From Candidatus Heimdallarchaeota archaeon (GTDB lineage: Archaea; Asgardarchaeota; Heimdallarchaeia; JABLTI01): a stretch of DNA of 9,881 nucleotides. The notes beneath the pieces are model-generated. The model saw only the letters and a list, made by a program, of their open reading frames with translations. It was not told the origin of the DNA and made no database searches. Made by a program: the position numbers and the translations under genes. The stretch spans positions 1 to 9,881 of the forward strand of contig JAGMDP010000162.1 in NCBI GenBank assembly GCA_023128635.1. Reading direction: 5' to 3'. Shown in pieces: positions 1 through 7,240 of the stretch (within the stretch, counting starts at the first letter, position 1; each line of letters opens with the position of its first letter).

Positions 1-2
1 TT

Positions 3-1352
3 GCTATACCGAGAGAAATCATGGGGTTGCATGAAGCGCTGGATGGATTACTTACGGCTCTGCGGTTTGGAAATACGGATTACTACGAGGGAAATCTGGA
101 TTTAGCGTTTAATAACTACTTGAAAGCTCTGAAACTGTTTGAGACAACCAAAGACCAAATGGGCATGGGTGTTTGCTTAAACAACATAGGCAATGTCTAT
201 CGAGAATGGGGCGATCTTGTTCAGGCAAGAGATTTCTATGCAAAAGCAATAGCTGTTGCTGAAAATCTTGATGACAAAGTAGGAAAGGCTTCCAGATACA
301 ATAATTATGGACTTGTTCTTCTTGATAGTGGAGAACTAGACGAAGCTCAGAAGTATATTGAACGAGCCCTCAAACTTAATGAGGAAATAAACAATACTCG
401 AGGTCGAGTGTTATGTTTGAATAATCTAGGTTTAATTCACTTTAAACTTGGGTCTGTTAAACTAGCCTTTGGATATTATCAAGATGCAATGAAGCTTGCA
501 AAATCAGAGGACTTTGTGAGAGGAGTTGCTCATAGTTTACTTAACTTGGCTATGTTTTATCTTGAACAATTCGATGTTCATAGTGCGAAGACACACATGA
601 ATCAAGCTTTGGAAAGCGCCAGAACAGTGAATGATGTTCTTCTTGAAGAAGAAATCCTTGAGCGACTAAAACTTGTTGAGCGTGACCTTGGAGATGATGC
701 CAGTCAAGCTGAAATCAAACAAGCTTTAGAAGTTATTCGAGGAACTGCCCACCCACAAAAGAGCGTATTGTACGTTCTTGATTACAGTGGCTCAATGAGT
801 GGTTCTCGAAATAGAGCTTCAGTTCGTGGCTCTATTGACTTGTTTAAGACAGCTATTAAGGAAAAAGATACAGTTGGTATCATTACTTTCCATACTACCA
901 GTCGAATGATTCTACAACCAACACCTGTAAGAAATAATAAAACAAAAATCCAGGAAACTCTTAAGCGACTTACTCGTCCAAATGGTAACACCGCTTTATG
1001 GGATGCTGTTGCTGATGCGATAGATTCACTTGAAAGCCTGGGTGGTACACAAAGATGGTTAGTTCTACTTACAGATGGTGAAGACAATTCTAGTCGACGA
1101 ACAGCTAATGAAATCAATAGAAAGATTAGCAAATTAAAATCCGCTTTGAATCTAGTCGTCATTAGTGTTGGTGATATCGGAACAGATGAGGCAATCCTCA
1201 TGGAATTCTGTGATAGAACAAATGGAACCTTCATAAAAATCACAGATTCTCGAAGTGTTCATAAAGAAATCGAAAAGGCCTTCAAAACTGTTGGTCAATT
1301 GATGAGTCAAGCTCAGGTCTCTGTTGAGGGGCTAGTCTTGGATGATATGTGA
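3..1352 (+). CDS. TPR-repeat protein with C-terminal von Willebrand factor A domain (5' end probably outside the window)
   Basis: Numbering is from the ATG at 21. Residues about 19-212 hold five tetratricopeptide repeats with a period near 40, recurring as LNNIGNVY, YNNYGLVL, LNNLGLIH and LLNLAMFY. Residues about 247-425 are a VWA domain with an intact MIDAS metal site: D254-Y-S256-G-S258, T324 in GNTALWD, and D352 in LLTDGED. TPRs bind protein partners, and MIDAS sites bind a divalent metal that bridges to an acidic ligand residue. No signal peptide or membrane segment is visible, so the visible part is probably cytoplasmic. The frame stays open to the left edge. The residues PREI...LHEAL..LLTAL just before and after this ATG resemble the second helix of a HAMP domain, so the ATG may be internal and the protein larger, perhaps a receptor. 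The stop overlaps the Shine-Dalgarno sequence of the next gene, indicating an operon. The domain calls are firm; the biological role is unknown. Confidence 0.85.
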   Translation, partial: AIPREIMGLHEALDGLLTALRFGNTDYYEGNLDLAFNNYLKALKLFETTKDQMGMGVCLNNIGNVYREWGDLVQARDFYAKAIAVAENLDDKVGKASRYNNYGLVLLDSGELDEAQKYIERALKLNEEINNTRGRVLCLNNLGLIHFKLGSVKLAFGYYQDAMKLAKSEDFVRGVAHSLLNLAMFYLEQFDVHSAKTHMNQALESARTVNDVLLEEEILERLKLVERDLGDDASQAEIKQALEVIRGTAHPQKSVLYVLDYSGSMSGSRNRASVRGSIDLFKTAIKEKDTVGIITFHTTSRMILQPTPVRNNKTKIQETLKRLTRPNGNTALWDAVADAIDSLESLGGTQRWLVLLTDGEDNSSRRTANEINRKISKLKSALNLVVISVGDIGTDEAILMEFCDRTNGTFIKITDSRSVHKEIEKAFKTVGQLMSQAQVSVEGLVLDDM

Positions 1353-1357
1353 GGTGA
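1351..1357 (+). promoter_or_regulatory. Ribosome binding site of the dCache-HAMP gene
   Basis: GAGGTGA lies 7 bases before the ATG at 1365 and overlaps the TGA stop (1350-1352) of the TPR-VWA gene. This supports the chosen start and suggests that the two genes are translated from one message. Confidence 0.7.
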
Positions 1358-1364
1358 TTACAAA

Positions 1365-2852
1365 ATGGCACTACGCGATTTTATTAGAAAAAGAAGTATC
1401 CGATTCAATATAATGGTAAGTTTTGTACTACTCTCCTTAATCTTCATAGGTGGAATTGGTGGACTATCATATCTGCTATTCCAAAGAGCAGGCGTACAAA
1501 CAATCGATGACAGCAGAACAGCTCTTGTAGATCAAATCAAAGAAAATATTGACATCACTGCAGACAAGAACTCACAAATCATAAATGAAAAGCTCTCAAG
1601 TGCAGAAGCTATGGTTCAATATCAAGCATCTGAACTAGAATATCTCTTCTCTGGGAATAATAGATACGGAGACCGGGACGTTTACTATGATTATGTCTTC
1701 GAGTATAATCAATCATATGCTCCTACAGATTTGTATAACGACATACCTTACGGTGTGAACCTTAGCTGGGATTACTCAAGTTATTACTTAGAAGGATCAA
1801 ATTCAACACACTATCAACCAAAAGCAGGAATACAAAATATTACTCTTGAGACAGTAGCATCTATGGATTATGTCTTTCAATATATTCATGATAATGCTCC
1901 AGAATTCAGATGGTTGTATATTGCATTTGAATTGACAGATGTTGATAACACAGACTTGTTTATCAATTATCCTGGAAGCATACTAATGGATGATGATACC
2001 ATTAGAAACAATCAGTCAGAATGGTATGAAGCTCATACAGAAGATTGGTACATGGATGTTTACGCAGGAGACGGTGAAATCGTCTTTACTGAACCCTATA
2101 CAGACGAATTTGATGGAGTACCACTTATCACAATTGGACGATTAGCTAAATTTGACAATGGAACCGATCTAGCTGTTATTTGTGGTGATATTTCAATTGA
2201 TGACATGGTTGACAAAATAATTAATGTGCAAGTCTTAGACACAGGTTATGCATCCTTAATCACATCTAGTGGATTGGTTGTTGCACATCCAGATCCATTA
2301 TCTATACCCAATTTGGCAAATCCTGATTTCAAGCATATCTCAGAGATTGAGAAGAACCTTGATAGTTCCTCTGCATTAACTCTTGCAGATATAGAAGCGA
2401 TAACCTCAGGAGGTTCTGGTATTCTTGAGTATACTCGAGATGGCCAAGAACGATACCTAGCTTATCAGCCAGTAGGCAAAGGTGATTACATTAGTATCAT
2501 CATTGTCCCTGTTGAAGAAGCTCTAGCAGGTATCGAGCCAGTTGAAGCTCGAATGAATGAAGCAATCAGAACTAACTTGAACACTATCTGGATAATTGTT
2601 GGTGCAAGTTTTGCAATAGGTATCACTGTAGGATTAATCCTAACTGCTTATATAACCAAACCATTCACACATCTCATCAAAGTAGCTCAATCATTATCTA
2701 CAAGGCGTGCGCGGAAAGACATCATGGAAGGAATCATGTTAAACATAGATCCAGATTTACTGCAAAGCGAAGATGAACTCGGTGAGCTGACGCGAGCGTT
2801 CAAAGGAATGATAGATTCCGTTCAACAAGCAGAGCGGGAGAAAGATGATTAA
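1365..2852 (+). CDS. Membrane sensor with extracellular dCache domain and terminal HAMP domain, no output domain
   Basis: This 495-residue protein has a basic N-terminus and a first membrane helix at about 14-39. A large extracellular region (about 45-395) follows, then a second helix at about 406-430 and a HAMP domain at about 431-490 with the AS2 pattern DELGELTRAFKGM. The outer region looks like a double Cache ligand-binding domain, with SEWYEA at 218-223 and FTEPYTD at 241-247 in the distal module and LITSSGLVVAHPDP in the proximal one. The RxWY spacing of the dCache amino-acid motif is not met, because S218 sits where Arg is expected, so the ligand cannot be read. Six N-x-S/T sequons (N115, N132, N146, N158, N216, N265) are all in the outer region. 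The protein stops right after HAMP, with no kinase, MCP or cyclase domain. Such a receptor must act through a partner, and the adjacent TPR-VWA protein is the obvious candidate. Confidence 0.85.
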   Translation: MALRDFIRKRSIRFNIMVSFVLLSLIFIGGIGGLSYLLFQRAGVQTIDDSRTALVDQIKENIDITADKNSQIINEKLSSAEAMVQYQASELEYLFSGNNRYGDRDVYYDYVFEYNQSYAPTDLYNDIPYGVNLSWDYSSYYLEGSNSTHYQPKAGIQNITLETVASMDYVFQYIHDNAPEFRWLYIAFELTDVDNTDLFINYPGSILMDDDTIRNNQSEWYEAHTEDWYMDVYAGDGEIVFTEPYTDEFDGVPLITIGRLAKFDNGTDLAVICGDISIDDMVDKIINVQVLDTGYASLITSSGLVVAHPDPLSIPNLANPDFKHISEIEKNLDSSSALTLADIEAITSGGSGILEYTRDGQERYLAYQPVGKGDYISIIIVPVEEALAGIEPVEARMNEAIRTNLNTIWIIVGASFAIGITVGLILTAYITKPFTHLIKVAQSLSTRRARKDIMEGIMLNIDPDLLQSEDELGELTRAFKGMIDSVQQAEREKDD

Positions 2853-2877
2853 TCTTCTCCCATTTTTTATCTTTTTT
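2836..2877 (+). terminator. Hairpin plus T-tracts ending the sensor operon
   Basis: GGGAGAA (2836-2842) pairs with TTCTCCC (2855-2861). GAT/ATC extend the stem past one bulged A, leaving a loop of about 5 bases. Two T6 tracts (2863-2868 and 2872-2877) follow. The TAA stop of the receptor gene lies inside the hairpin. T-tracts alone can stop archaeal RNA polymerase, so the separation from speA is likely but could be leaky. Confidence 0.6.
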
Positions 2878-2882
2878 AGGAG
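2878..2882 (+). promoter_or_regulatory. Ribosome binding site of the arginine decarboxylase gene
   Basis: AGGAG lies 8 bases before the ATG at 2891 and fixes that start. No convincing separate TATA box is seen. The T-rich ATTTTTTATC at 2862-2871 could serve as one, but it would leave almost no leader for this site, so partial read-through from the sensor operon is possible. Confidence 0.6.
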
Positions 2883-2890
2883 AAAGTCAA

Positions 2891-4681
2891 ATGAAATGGA
2901 AACTAGATGATAGTAAATTAGTATATGGCGTAGGTAGTAAAGACCTATACTATCTCGATATAAACAAAGAAGGAAAACTTGAACTTGTACTAGATGGTCA
3001 AAGAATCAGTTTTGAGAAAATTATTGATACGTTTAAAGAAAAAACGAAATATGATAAAGCTTCCTTCGCAATCAGAATCCCACAACTCATATCTTCTCAG
3101 ATTAAGAAATTGATTACAGCATTCGCTGAAGCAAGAGAGAAGTATAATTATCAAAGTAATTATTATCCAATTTACCCGATTAAAGTTAATCATTCTAAAT
3201 TTATTATTGACTCAGTTATCAAAACTCATCCCACATATGGATTTGAATCAGGAACAAAATCTGAATTCATACTTTTACTTCAAGCATTGAAAGATGAGAA
3301 GCATCGTTTGATTATGTGTAACGGTGCCAAGGATCGAGAGTATTTGCAATCGATAAAAAAAGCACTTAATGATGGTTTTAAAGTCTGTATTTCAATTGAA
3401 TCCAAACAAGAGATGATAGACACACTTGATATTTTACCTCAAGAGAATTACCAGCTTGCTTTTAGAATAAAACCCTATGTGACTTTGCATGGTCATTGGG
3501 GAGGATCTAGTGGGAGGAATTCTAAATTTGGTTTAGCAATTGGAGAATTAAGTGATGTTATTGATATTTTGGAGGAGAAGAAAGCAACTCATTTACTAAC
3601 TATGTTACATTCACATCCTGGATCTCAAATAACAGATTTGGCAGGATATGAAAGATTCGCTACTTTTGTTGCCAAAATTTACAAGCTCCTCAATGAACGA
3701 GGATTCACAAATTTGAAGACAATCAATTTTGGCGGGGGTTTACCAATTGATTATGATAACCGTCTTGATGAAGATTTCATGCAAAAATATGCTGAAATTT
3801 TTGTCAAAGTGCTTTCAAAGAAATTACCTAAATTACAACCTATCATAATGACTGAATCTGGAAGAGCAATCACAGCTTTATCCACAATTATTATTGTAAA
3901 AACTATAGACAAATATTCAGTGTACCCCAAGACGTATTGGAATAAAACATTTCTTTCCCACTTTTATAAAGAAATAGAAAAATACAAGGATGTTAAATCA
4001 GCAACTGATGCTCTCAAGAAATGGGCCTCTTGGGAAAAAAGGATCCCTCCATTGCTTTCTCTTGAAGAACTAAATGATTATGAGTTCGTTGCTCTCGAAT
4101 TAAAGAGGTTGCTCCGTAAAAAATATTTTAGTTTTGATGATTTTGAAAAGCATTTAGAGAAATCAGTTACAAAAGCGTTGTTGAAACCAGAATACGCTGT
4201 TCAAGGCAATTTTTCAGTTTTCAATTCTATCGGAGATCTAGTATTAGTCAAACAGTATTTTCCAGTTGTTCCAATTAGTAGCCTACATGTGCAACCGGAA
4301 ACAATTGTACGTTTATTTGATATTACATGTGACTCCGATGGGGAAGTAGCAATTTATCATCCACCAATTAGTGAGAAGAAACTAACTACTGTGGATGATT
4401 ACAAACTTACTTTTACAAAACCATTTGATCTTGGAGGATTTCCGGTTGGAGATTTAAAAGAACTAAAAGACAGTTATCTTATCATCCCTCTTGCTGGGGC
4501 ATACCAAGATATTGTCGAGTTTGATCACAATCTACTTGGAGATCTACCAGACGTGTTAGTTGCTTTAGATGGAGAATGGTTAATAGAACTACTCAATGGT
4601 GCTCAATCCATAAGCAGCATTCTAGCTGATGTTGGTTTTGATAGTGATGTGGATGATGATCCATATTACGATAATGGTTGA
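2891..4681 (+). CDS. speA: Biosynthetic arginine decarboxylase, PLP-dependent, SpeA family
   Basis: Arginine decarboxylase converts arginine to agmatine and CO2, the first step to putrescine by the agmatine route. SpeA hallmarks appear in order. YPIKVN carries the PLP lysine K98. Then come GFESGTKSE (117-125), CNGAKDREY (143-151), SKFGL (211-215), HSHPGSQ (240-246), the phosphate-binding GGG (281-283) and ESGR (322-325). NFSVFNSIGD is at 440-449 and DITCDSDG at 477-484, including C480 and D481 of the active site on the second subunit. GAYQD (536-540) and HNLLGD complete the set. At 596 residues it is shorter than the 630-660 usual in bacteria, mainly in the helical region between barrel and beta domain. 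The C-terminus is a short acidic tail. No signal peptide is visible, so it is cytoplasmic. No agmatinase or agmatine deiminase gene is in the window. Most archaea use pyruvoyl arginine decarboxylases, so this family suggests transfer or a lineage that carries both types. Confidence 0.92.
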   Translation: MKWKLDDSKLVYGVGSKDLYYLDINKEGKLELVLDGQRISFEKIIDTFKEKTKYDKASFAIRIPQLISSQIKKLITAFAEAREKYNYQSNYYPIYPIKVNHSKFIIDSVIKTHPTYGFESGTKSEFILLLQALKDEKHRLIMCNGAKDREYLQSIKKALNDGFKVCISIESKQEMIDTLDILPQENYQLAFRIKPYVTLHGHWGGSSGRNSKFGLAIGELSDVIDILEEKKATHLLTMLHSHPGSQITDLAGYERFATFVAKIYKLLNERGFTNLKTINFGGGLPIDYDNRLDEDFMQKYAEIFVKVLSKKLPKLQPIIMTESGRAITALSTIIIVKTIDKYSVYPKTYWNKTFLSHFYKEIEKYKDVKSATDALKKWASWEKRIPPLLSLEELNDYEFVALELKRLLRKKYFSFDDFEKHLEKSVTKALLKPEYAVQGNFSVFNSIGDLVLVKQYFPVVPISSLHVQPETIVRLFDITCDSDGEVAIYHPPISEKKLTTVDDYKLTFTKPFDLGGFPVGDLKELKDSYLIIPLAGAYQDIVEFDHNLLGDLPDVLVALDGEWLIELLNGAQSISSILADVGFDSDVDDDPYYDNG

Positions 4682-4711
4682 AAGTGAAAAATAGTGAGTA
4701 TTTTTTCACTT
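4682..4711. terminator. Bidirectional terminator between convergent speA and PEBP genes
   Basis: AAGTGAAAAA (4682-4691) is perfectly complementary to TTTTTCACTT (4702-4711), giving a 10-bp stem with a 10-base loop. It starts one base after the speA stop and overlaps the stop codon of the facing gene (4706-4708). T-rich sequence follows on the plus strand, and the stem's own T run serves the minus strand. Confidence 0.65.
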
Positions 4712-5173
4712 CTTTTCTTTTATTCTCTCATAGAGACCAATTAGCTCAGTTTCCTCAATTATGTGGTCTCTTATTAATTTGATTACTTTTTTTCTTCCAC
4801 TTTTCCTATCTAGTGGGAGTTTCTCATCTAAGGCGTATAATTTGAAAATATATCTATGCTTTCCCCAAGGAGGACAAGGACCCATGTACTTGTTTTGAAA
4901 CGCACCGTTTCTCCCAACAACCGCATTTTCTAATTTGCTTCCTTCTTCTATAGTTTTGGTATCAGGATCTAGATGGCAAATAACCCAATGCGGGAAAATC
5001 AGTTTTGGAATAGGAACATCCGGGTCTGTCATTATTAGAACAAGACTTACAGCATTATTAGGAACACCAGAGATTTTAAGAGGTGGAGATATTTCCTCAC
5101 CTTGACAGGAATATTTCTTTGGCATCTCATTTTTGTGTTTGAAAGCTGGACTTGTTAACTTTAGTTTCCCCAT
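4706..5173 (-). CDS. PEBP / YbhB-YbcL family (Raf kinase inhibitor-like) protein
   Basis: About 155 residues, the usual length for the bacterial and archaeal phosphatidylethanolamine-binding protein family. Counting from the upstream GTG at 5182, diagnostic motifs are LTSPAF (9-14), SCQGEEISPPL (25-35), TDPD (52-55), FPHW (63-66), GPCPP (101-105) and GKHRYIFKLYALD (107-119). DPD and GxHR line the conserved anion-binding pocket. No signal peptide is seen, so it is probably cytoplasmic. The ATG at 5173 is preferred because family members start a few residues before LTSPAF; the GTG at 5182 is in frame and possible. Neither has a clear Shine-Dalgarno sequence. Family function in prokaryotes is poorly defined, with phosphate-ligand binding or small-molecule regulation proposed. 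It is convergent with speA and divergent from the second decarboxylase. Confidence 0.88.
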   Translation of the reverse strand: MGKLKLTSPAFKHKNEMPKKYSCQGEEISPPLKISGVPNNAVSLVLIMTDPDVPIPKLIFPHWVICHLDPDTKTIEEGSKLENAVVGRNGAFQNKYMGPCPPWGKHRYIFKLYALDEKLPLDRKSGRKKVIKLIRDHIIEETELIGLYERIKEKK

Positions 5174-5298
5174 GTTTTTCACTAATCATGTTTTTTGTTT
5201 TCTAATTGATTAACTCTTTGGAAAATGCTAAAAACAGTTAATGAGCAGTTGCTAAATCATAAAAGCATATATAATAGCAAAATGCAAAAAACAAACTG
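5174..5298. promoter_or_regulatory. Divergent promoter region between the PEBP gene and the second decarboxylase gene
   Basis: About 125 bases, AT-rich, separating two divergent genes. On the plus strand CATATATAATA (5266-5276), preceded by purine-rich AAAAG (5261-5265), is a good archaeal TATA box with BRE. A transcription start about 26 bases from its centre falls near 5297. No equally clear TATA box was found for the minus-strand gene. Confidence 0.6.
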
Positions 5299-5310
5299 GT
5301 GTTTGAGGAA

Positions 5311-6744
5311 ATGAATCATAATAAGAATCTGTTTAGAAGAGATAGAGATACCATTCTATTTGATGACGTAAACCTAAGAAACATTGAAACCAAATTTGGC
5401 ACTCCTACATATCTATTTAGTGCGGATCAAATTCGAAGAAATATCAGCTTTCTTAGGAAAAAAATGCTAGAATACAATCCTCAAACCTCAATTGCGTATT
5501 CTATGAAAAACAACATCGTACCAGAAATTTGTACTATAATTGCTGATGAAGTAGATTATTTTGAAACAACGTCTATGCTCGAACAGAAGATTGTAGAAAA
5601 AATTCTTTTCGAGAAGAAAAAAAATATTCATATTATTTCTACTAATATTTACAAACCAGATAGCTTAATAGAAGATGTTATAGAATATCCAAATATTTCT
5701 TCATCAGAAATTGATTCACCGAAATGTCACAGTTTTCTTGCAATTGATTCTTATCACGACCTTAAAAACATAGAAAAAGTTGCCCAAAGGTTAGGAGTAA
5801 AACCTAAAGTTTTGATAAGAGTTAATCCAGGCATTAAGATGGACATTGAGGAAACTATCTTTGCTTCTGCTAATATTTCAGCAAAATGTGCAGTAGTGAT
5901 ATCAAACATAGAACCAATACTAAAGGCAAGTAAAGACCCTACAATCAAGATTTGGTTGCCAGAAAGGCAATTTAAACCTGAATTCGATACAGCAGAACGT
6001 TTAGTAAGGGAAGCCTATAAAAGCGAATATTTAGATCTGGTTGGTATACATTGTCATCTTGGCAGTCAAATTACTAATATTGAATATTTTGATCGATTTT
6101 TTGAGGTGGTTACAAGATTCTTCAAAATAATGAATGAAGAACTCAATGATAAATTGAAAATCCTAGATTTAGGAGGGGGATATCCTGTAGATTATGCTCA
6201 TTGTGAGTGTGTTCCAACTATCGAGGATATTTCTAAGAGTTTATCAAAAAATATCGAAAATTCTGGTATAAATCCTGAAATTATAATTGAGAGTGGTCGT
6301 TTTATTACAGCAAATTCTGGTATCTTAATATCGAAAATAACCATTACAAAAGAAAACTCTGATGGTTATAAAATTGCGGTTCTTGACTTATCGACTTATA
6401 GTGATTTGCTAGATGTTTTAACTGCTCAATGGAGTTACGATTATTCGTTAATTAACGAGTTACCAGATTCTGATCAAAAAGCTTCTTGGAAATTAGTTGG
6501 AGGTACTAATGATACATTGGACCAATTAACTCCAAGGATAATAAAATGTAGTAATTGCAAAGAACAGATAATAGAAAAGAAAGAAATAACTTTTCCACGA
6601 GATTTAGTATTTGGTGATTTGATTGCAGTAAAATCAACAGGAGCATATACAACATGTTTCAATTCTAACTATTGTGGAAGACCAAAACCACTTATTGTTA
6701 TAAAAGATTCGAAAAGTGAAAAACTAATAAAAAAAACTAGATAG
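5311..6744 (+). CDS. Fold-type III PLP-dependent decarboxylase, ornithine/diaminopimelate decarboxylase group, atypical
   Basis: Residues are numbered from the alternative GTG at 5299 (481 residues); the ATG at 5311 is preferred. The alanine-racemase-like barrel shows AYSMKNN with PLP lysine K70, FETTSMLE (88-95), RVNPG (174-178), HCHLGSQ (251-257), LGGGYPVDY (291-299) and ESGRF (331-335). The beta domain ends with GDLIAV, TGAY (447-450) and FNSN...RP. Two oddities stand out. The catalytic loop that normally reads GPxCxxxD is GGTNDTLD (401-408), with N404 in place of Cys. The stretch between NPG and HCHLGSQ is about 25 residues longer than usual and lacks a clear SKFG motif. A segment with C417-x2-C420 is also inserted after the altered loop. 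Members act on ornithine, lysine, diaminopimelate or carboxynorspermidine; the substrate here cannot be told. A TATA box at 5266-5276 places the message start at or just before the GTG, so leaderless GTG initiation remains possible. Confidence 0.85.
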   Translation: MNHNKNLFRRDRDTILFDDVNLRNIETKFGTPTYLFSADQIRRNISFLRKKMLEYNPQTSIAYSMKNNIVPEICTIIADEVDYFETTSMLEQKIVEKILFEKKKNIHIISTNIYKPDSLIEDVIEYPNISSSEIDSPKCHSFLAIDSYHDLKNIEKVAQRLGVKPKVLIRVNPGIKMDIEETIFASANISAKCAVVISNIEPILKASKDPTIKIWLPERQFKPEFDTAERLVREAYKSEYLDLVGIHCHLGSQITNIEYFDRFFEVVTRFFKIMNEELNDKLKILDLGGGYPVDYAHCECVPTIEDISKSLSKNIENSGINPEIIIESGRFITANSGILISKITITKENSDGYKIAVLDLSTYSDLLDVLTAQWSYDYSLINELPDSDQKASWKLVGGTNDTLDQLTPRIIKCSNCKEQIIEKKEITFPRDLVFGDLIAVKSTGAYTTCFNSNYCGRPKPLIVIKDSKSEKLIKKTR

Positions 6745-6762
6745 AAAATCAGATTTCTTGAT

Positions 6763-6773
6763 ATTTTTATATA
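6763..6773 (+). promoter_or_regulatory. Candidate TATA box for the small membrane protein gene
   Basis: TTTTTATATAG follows the decarboxylase stop by about 20 bases. Start of transcription would be near 6795, giving a leader of about 25 bases to the ATG at 6821. A second TATA-like stretch, TAGTATATC (6795-6803), would instead give a leaderless message. Confidence 0.4.
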
Positions 6774-6820
6774 GAATGTTAGTCTTTTCATTATTAGTAT
6801 ATCTCGAGTGTGCTAGTTCA

Positions 6821-7177
6821 ATGTATAGGGATAGAAGAACTCTGAATTTAACGCTTCTAATAATTGTCATTGCGATTGTAACTACAGTTGCTATTTCAAT
6901 CATCTCTGTGAATGCAGTTATTGGCAATTGGGGGATATACGAGATATTAGCAGCAATAGGCGGAGCATTACTTATTATTGGAGGATTTGGAGTTTATACT
7001 AGTTTTGCAGGTGGTTTTATGATATCAAACCCCAGATTGCATGCCCAAGCTCCTGAGGTTGCTAGAGCAGAAATTAATTATGCTAGAAAGAGAAGAAAAA
7101 ATTTTCCAGGGATCAGTTTTGCAATTATTCTTATTGGTGTAATCCTTCTATCTGTGGGACTTTCTAGAATATGGTGA
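6821..7177 (+). CDS. Small three-helix membrane protein, unknown function
   Basis: 118 residues from the ATG at 6821. Three hydrophobic segments are visible: about 8-29 (TLLIIVIAIVTTVAISII), 36-60 (a glycine-rich helix with GGALLIIGGFG) and 97-115 (FAIILIGVILLSVGL). A basic stretch (ARKRRKN, about 87-93) sits just before the third helix and, with the basic N-terminus, helps set topology. The reading frame continues upstream to a TTG at 6758, but that region contains the likely promoter, so the internal ATG is chosen. No Shine-Dalgarno sequence is visible. I do not recognise a family. It lies between the decarboxylase and the methyltransferase, each of which appears to have its own promoter, so functional linkage is not implied. 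Confidence 0.6.
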   Translation: MYRDRRTLNLTLLIIVIAIVTTVAISIISVNAVIGNWGIYEILAAIGGALLIIGGFGVYTSFAGGFMISNPRLHAQAPEVARAEINYARKRRKNFPGISFAIILIGVILLSVGLSRIW

Positions 7178-7206
7178 TTTTCTTTTCGAAAACAAACTTT
7201 TTATGC
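7178..7206 (+). promoter_or_regulatory. T-rich gene end followed by the methyltransferase promoter
   Basis: TTTTCTTTTCG (7178-7188) directly after the membrane-protein stop is a likely T-tract terminator. A purine-rich stretch (7189-7196) and CTTTTTATGC (7197-7206) then form a BRE/TATA-like element about 35 bases before the ATG at 7241. ACTTTTTAT recurs after the methyltransferase gene (8089-8097), consistent with an archaeal promoter consensus. Confidence 0.5.
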
Positions 7207-7240
7207 TAAACAACAAGAAACAAAATTGGATTGTGAGACT

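Noticed and set aside
782..1243. 153-residue minus-strand frame inside the VWA region
   Set aside because: Antisense shadow of the VWA domain, whose MIDAS motifs confirm the plus-strand frame.
5221..5260. Short direct repeat CAGTT upstream of the decarboxylase promoter
   Set aside because: Five bases twice in an AT-rich region is expected by chance.
5282..5314. Ten-codon upstream reading frame whose TGA overlaps the ATG of the second decarboxylase (ATGA)
   Set aside because: Its ATG lies only a few bases after the TATA box, upstream of the expected transcription start near 5297, so it is probably not transcribed.
6724..6927. Minus-strand frame over the start of the membrane-protein gene
   Set aside because: Antisense shadow covering a promoter region, with no family features.
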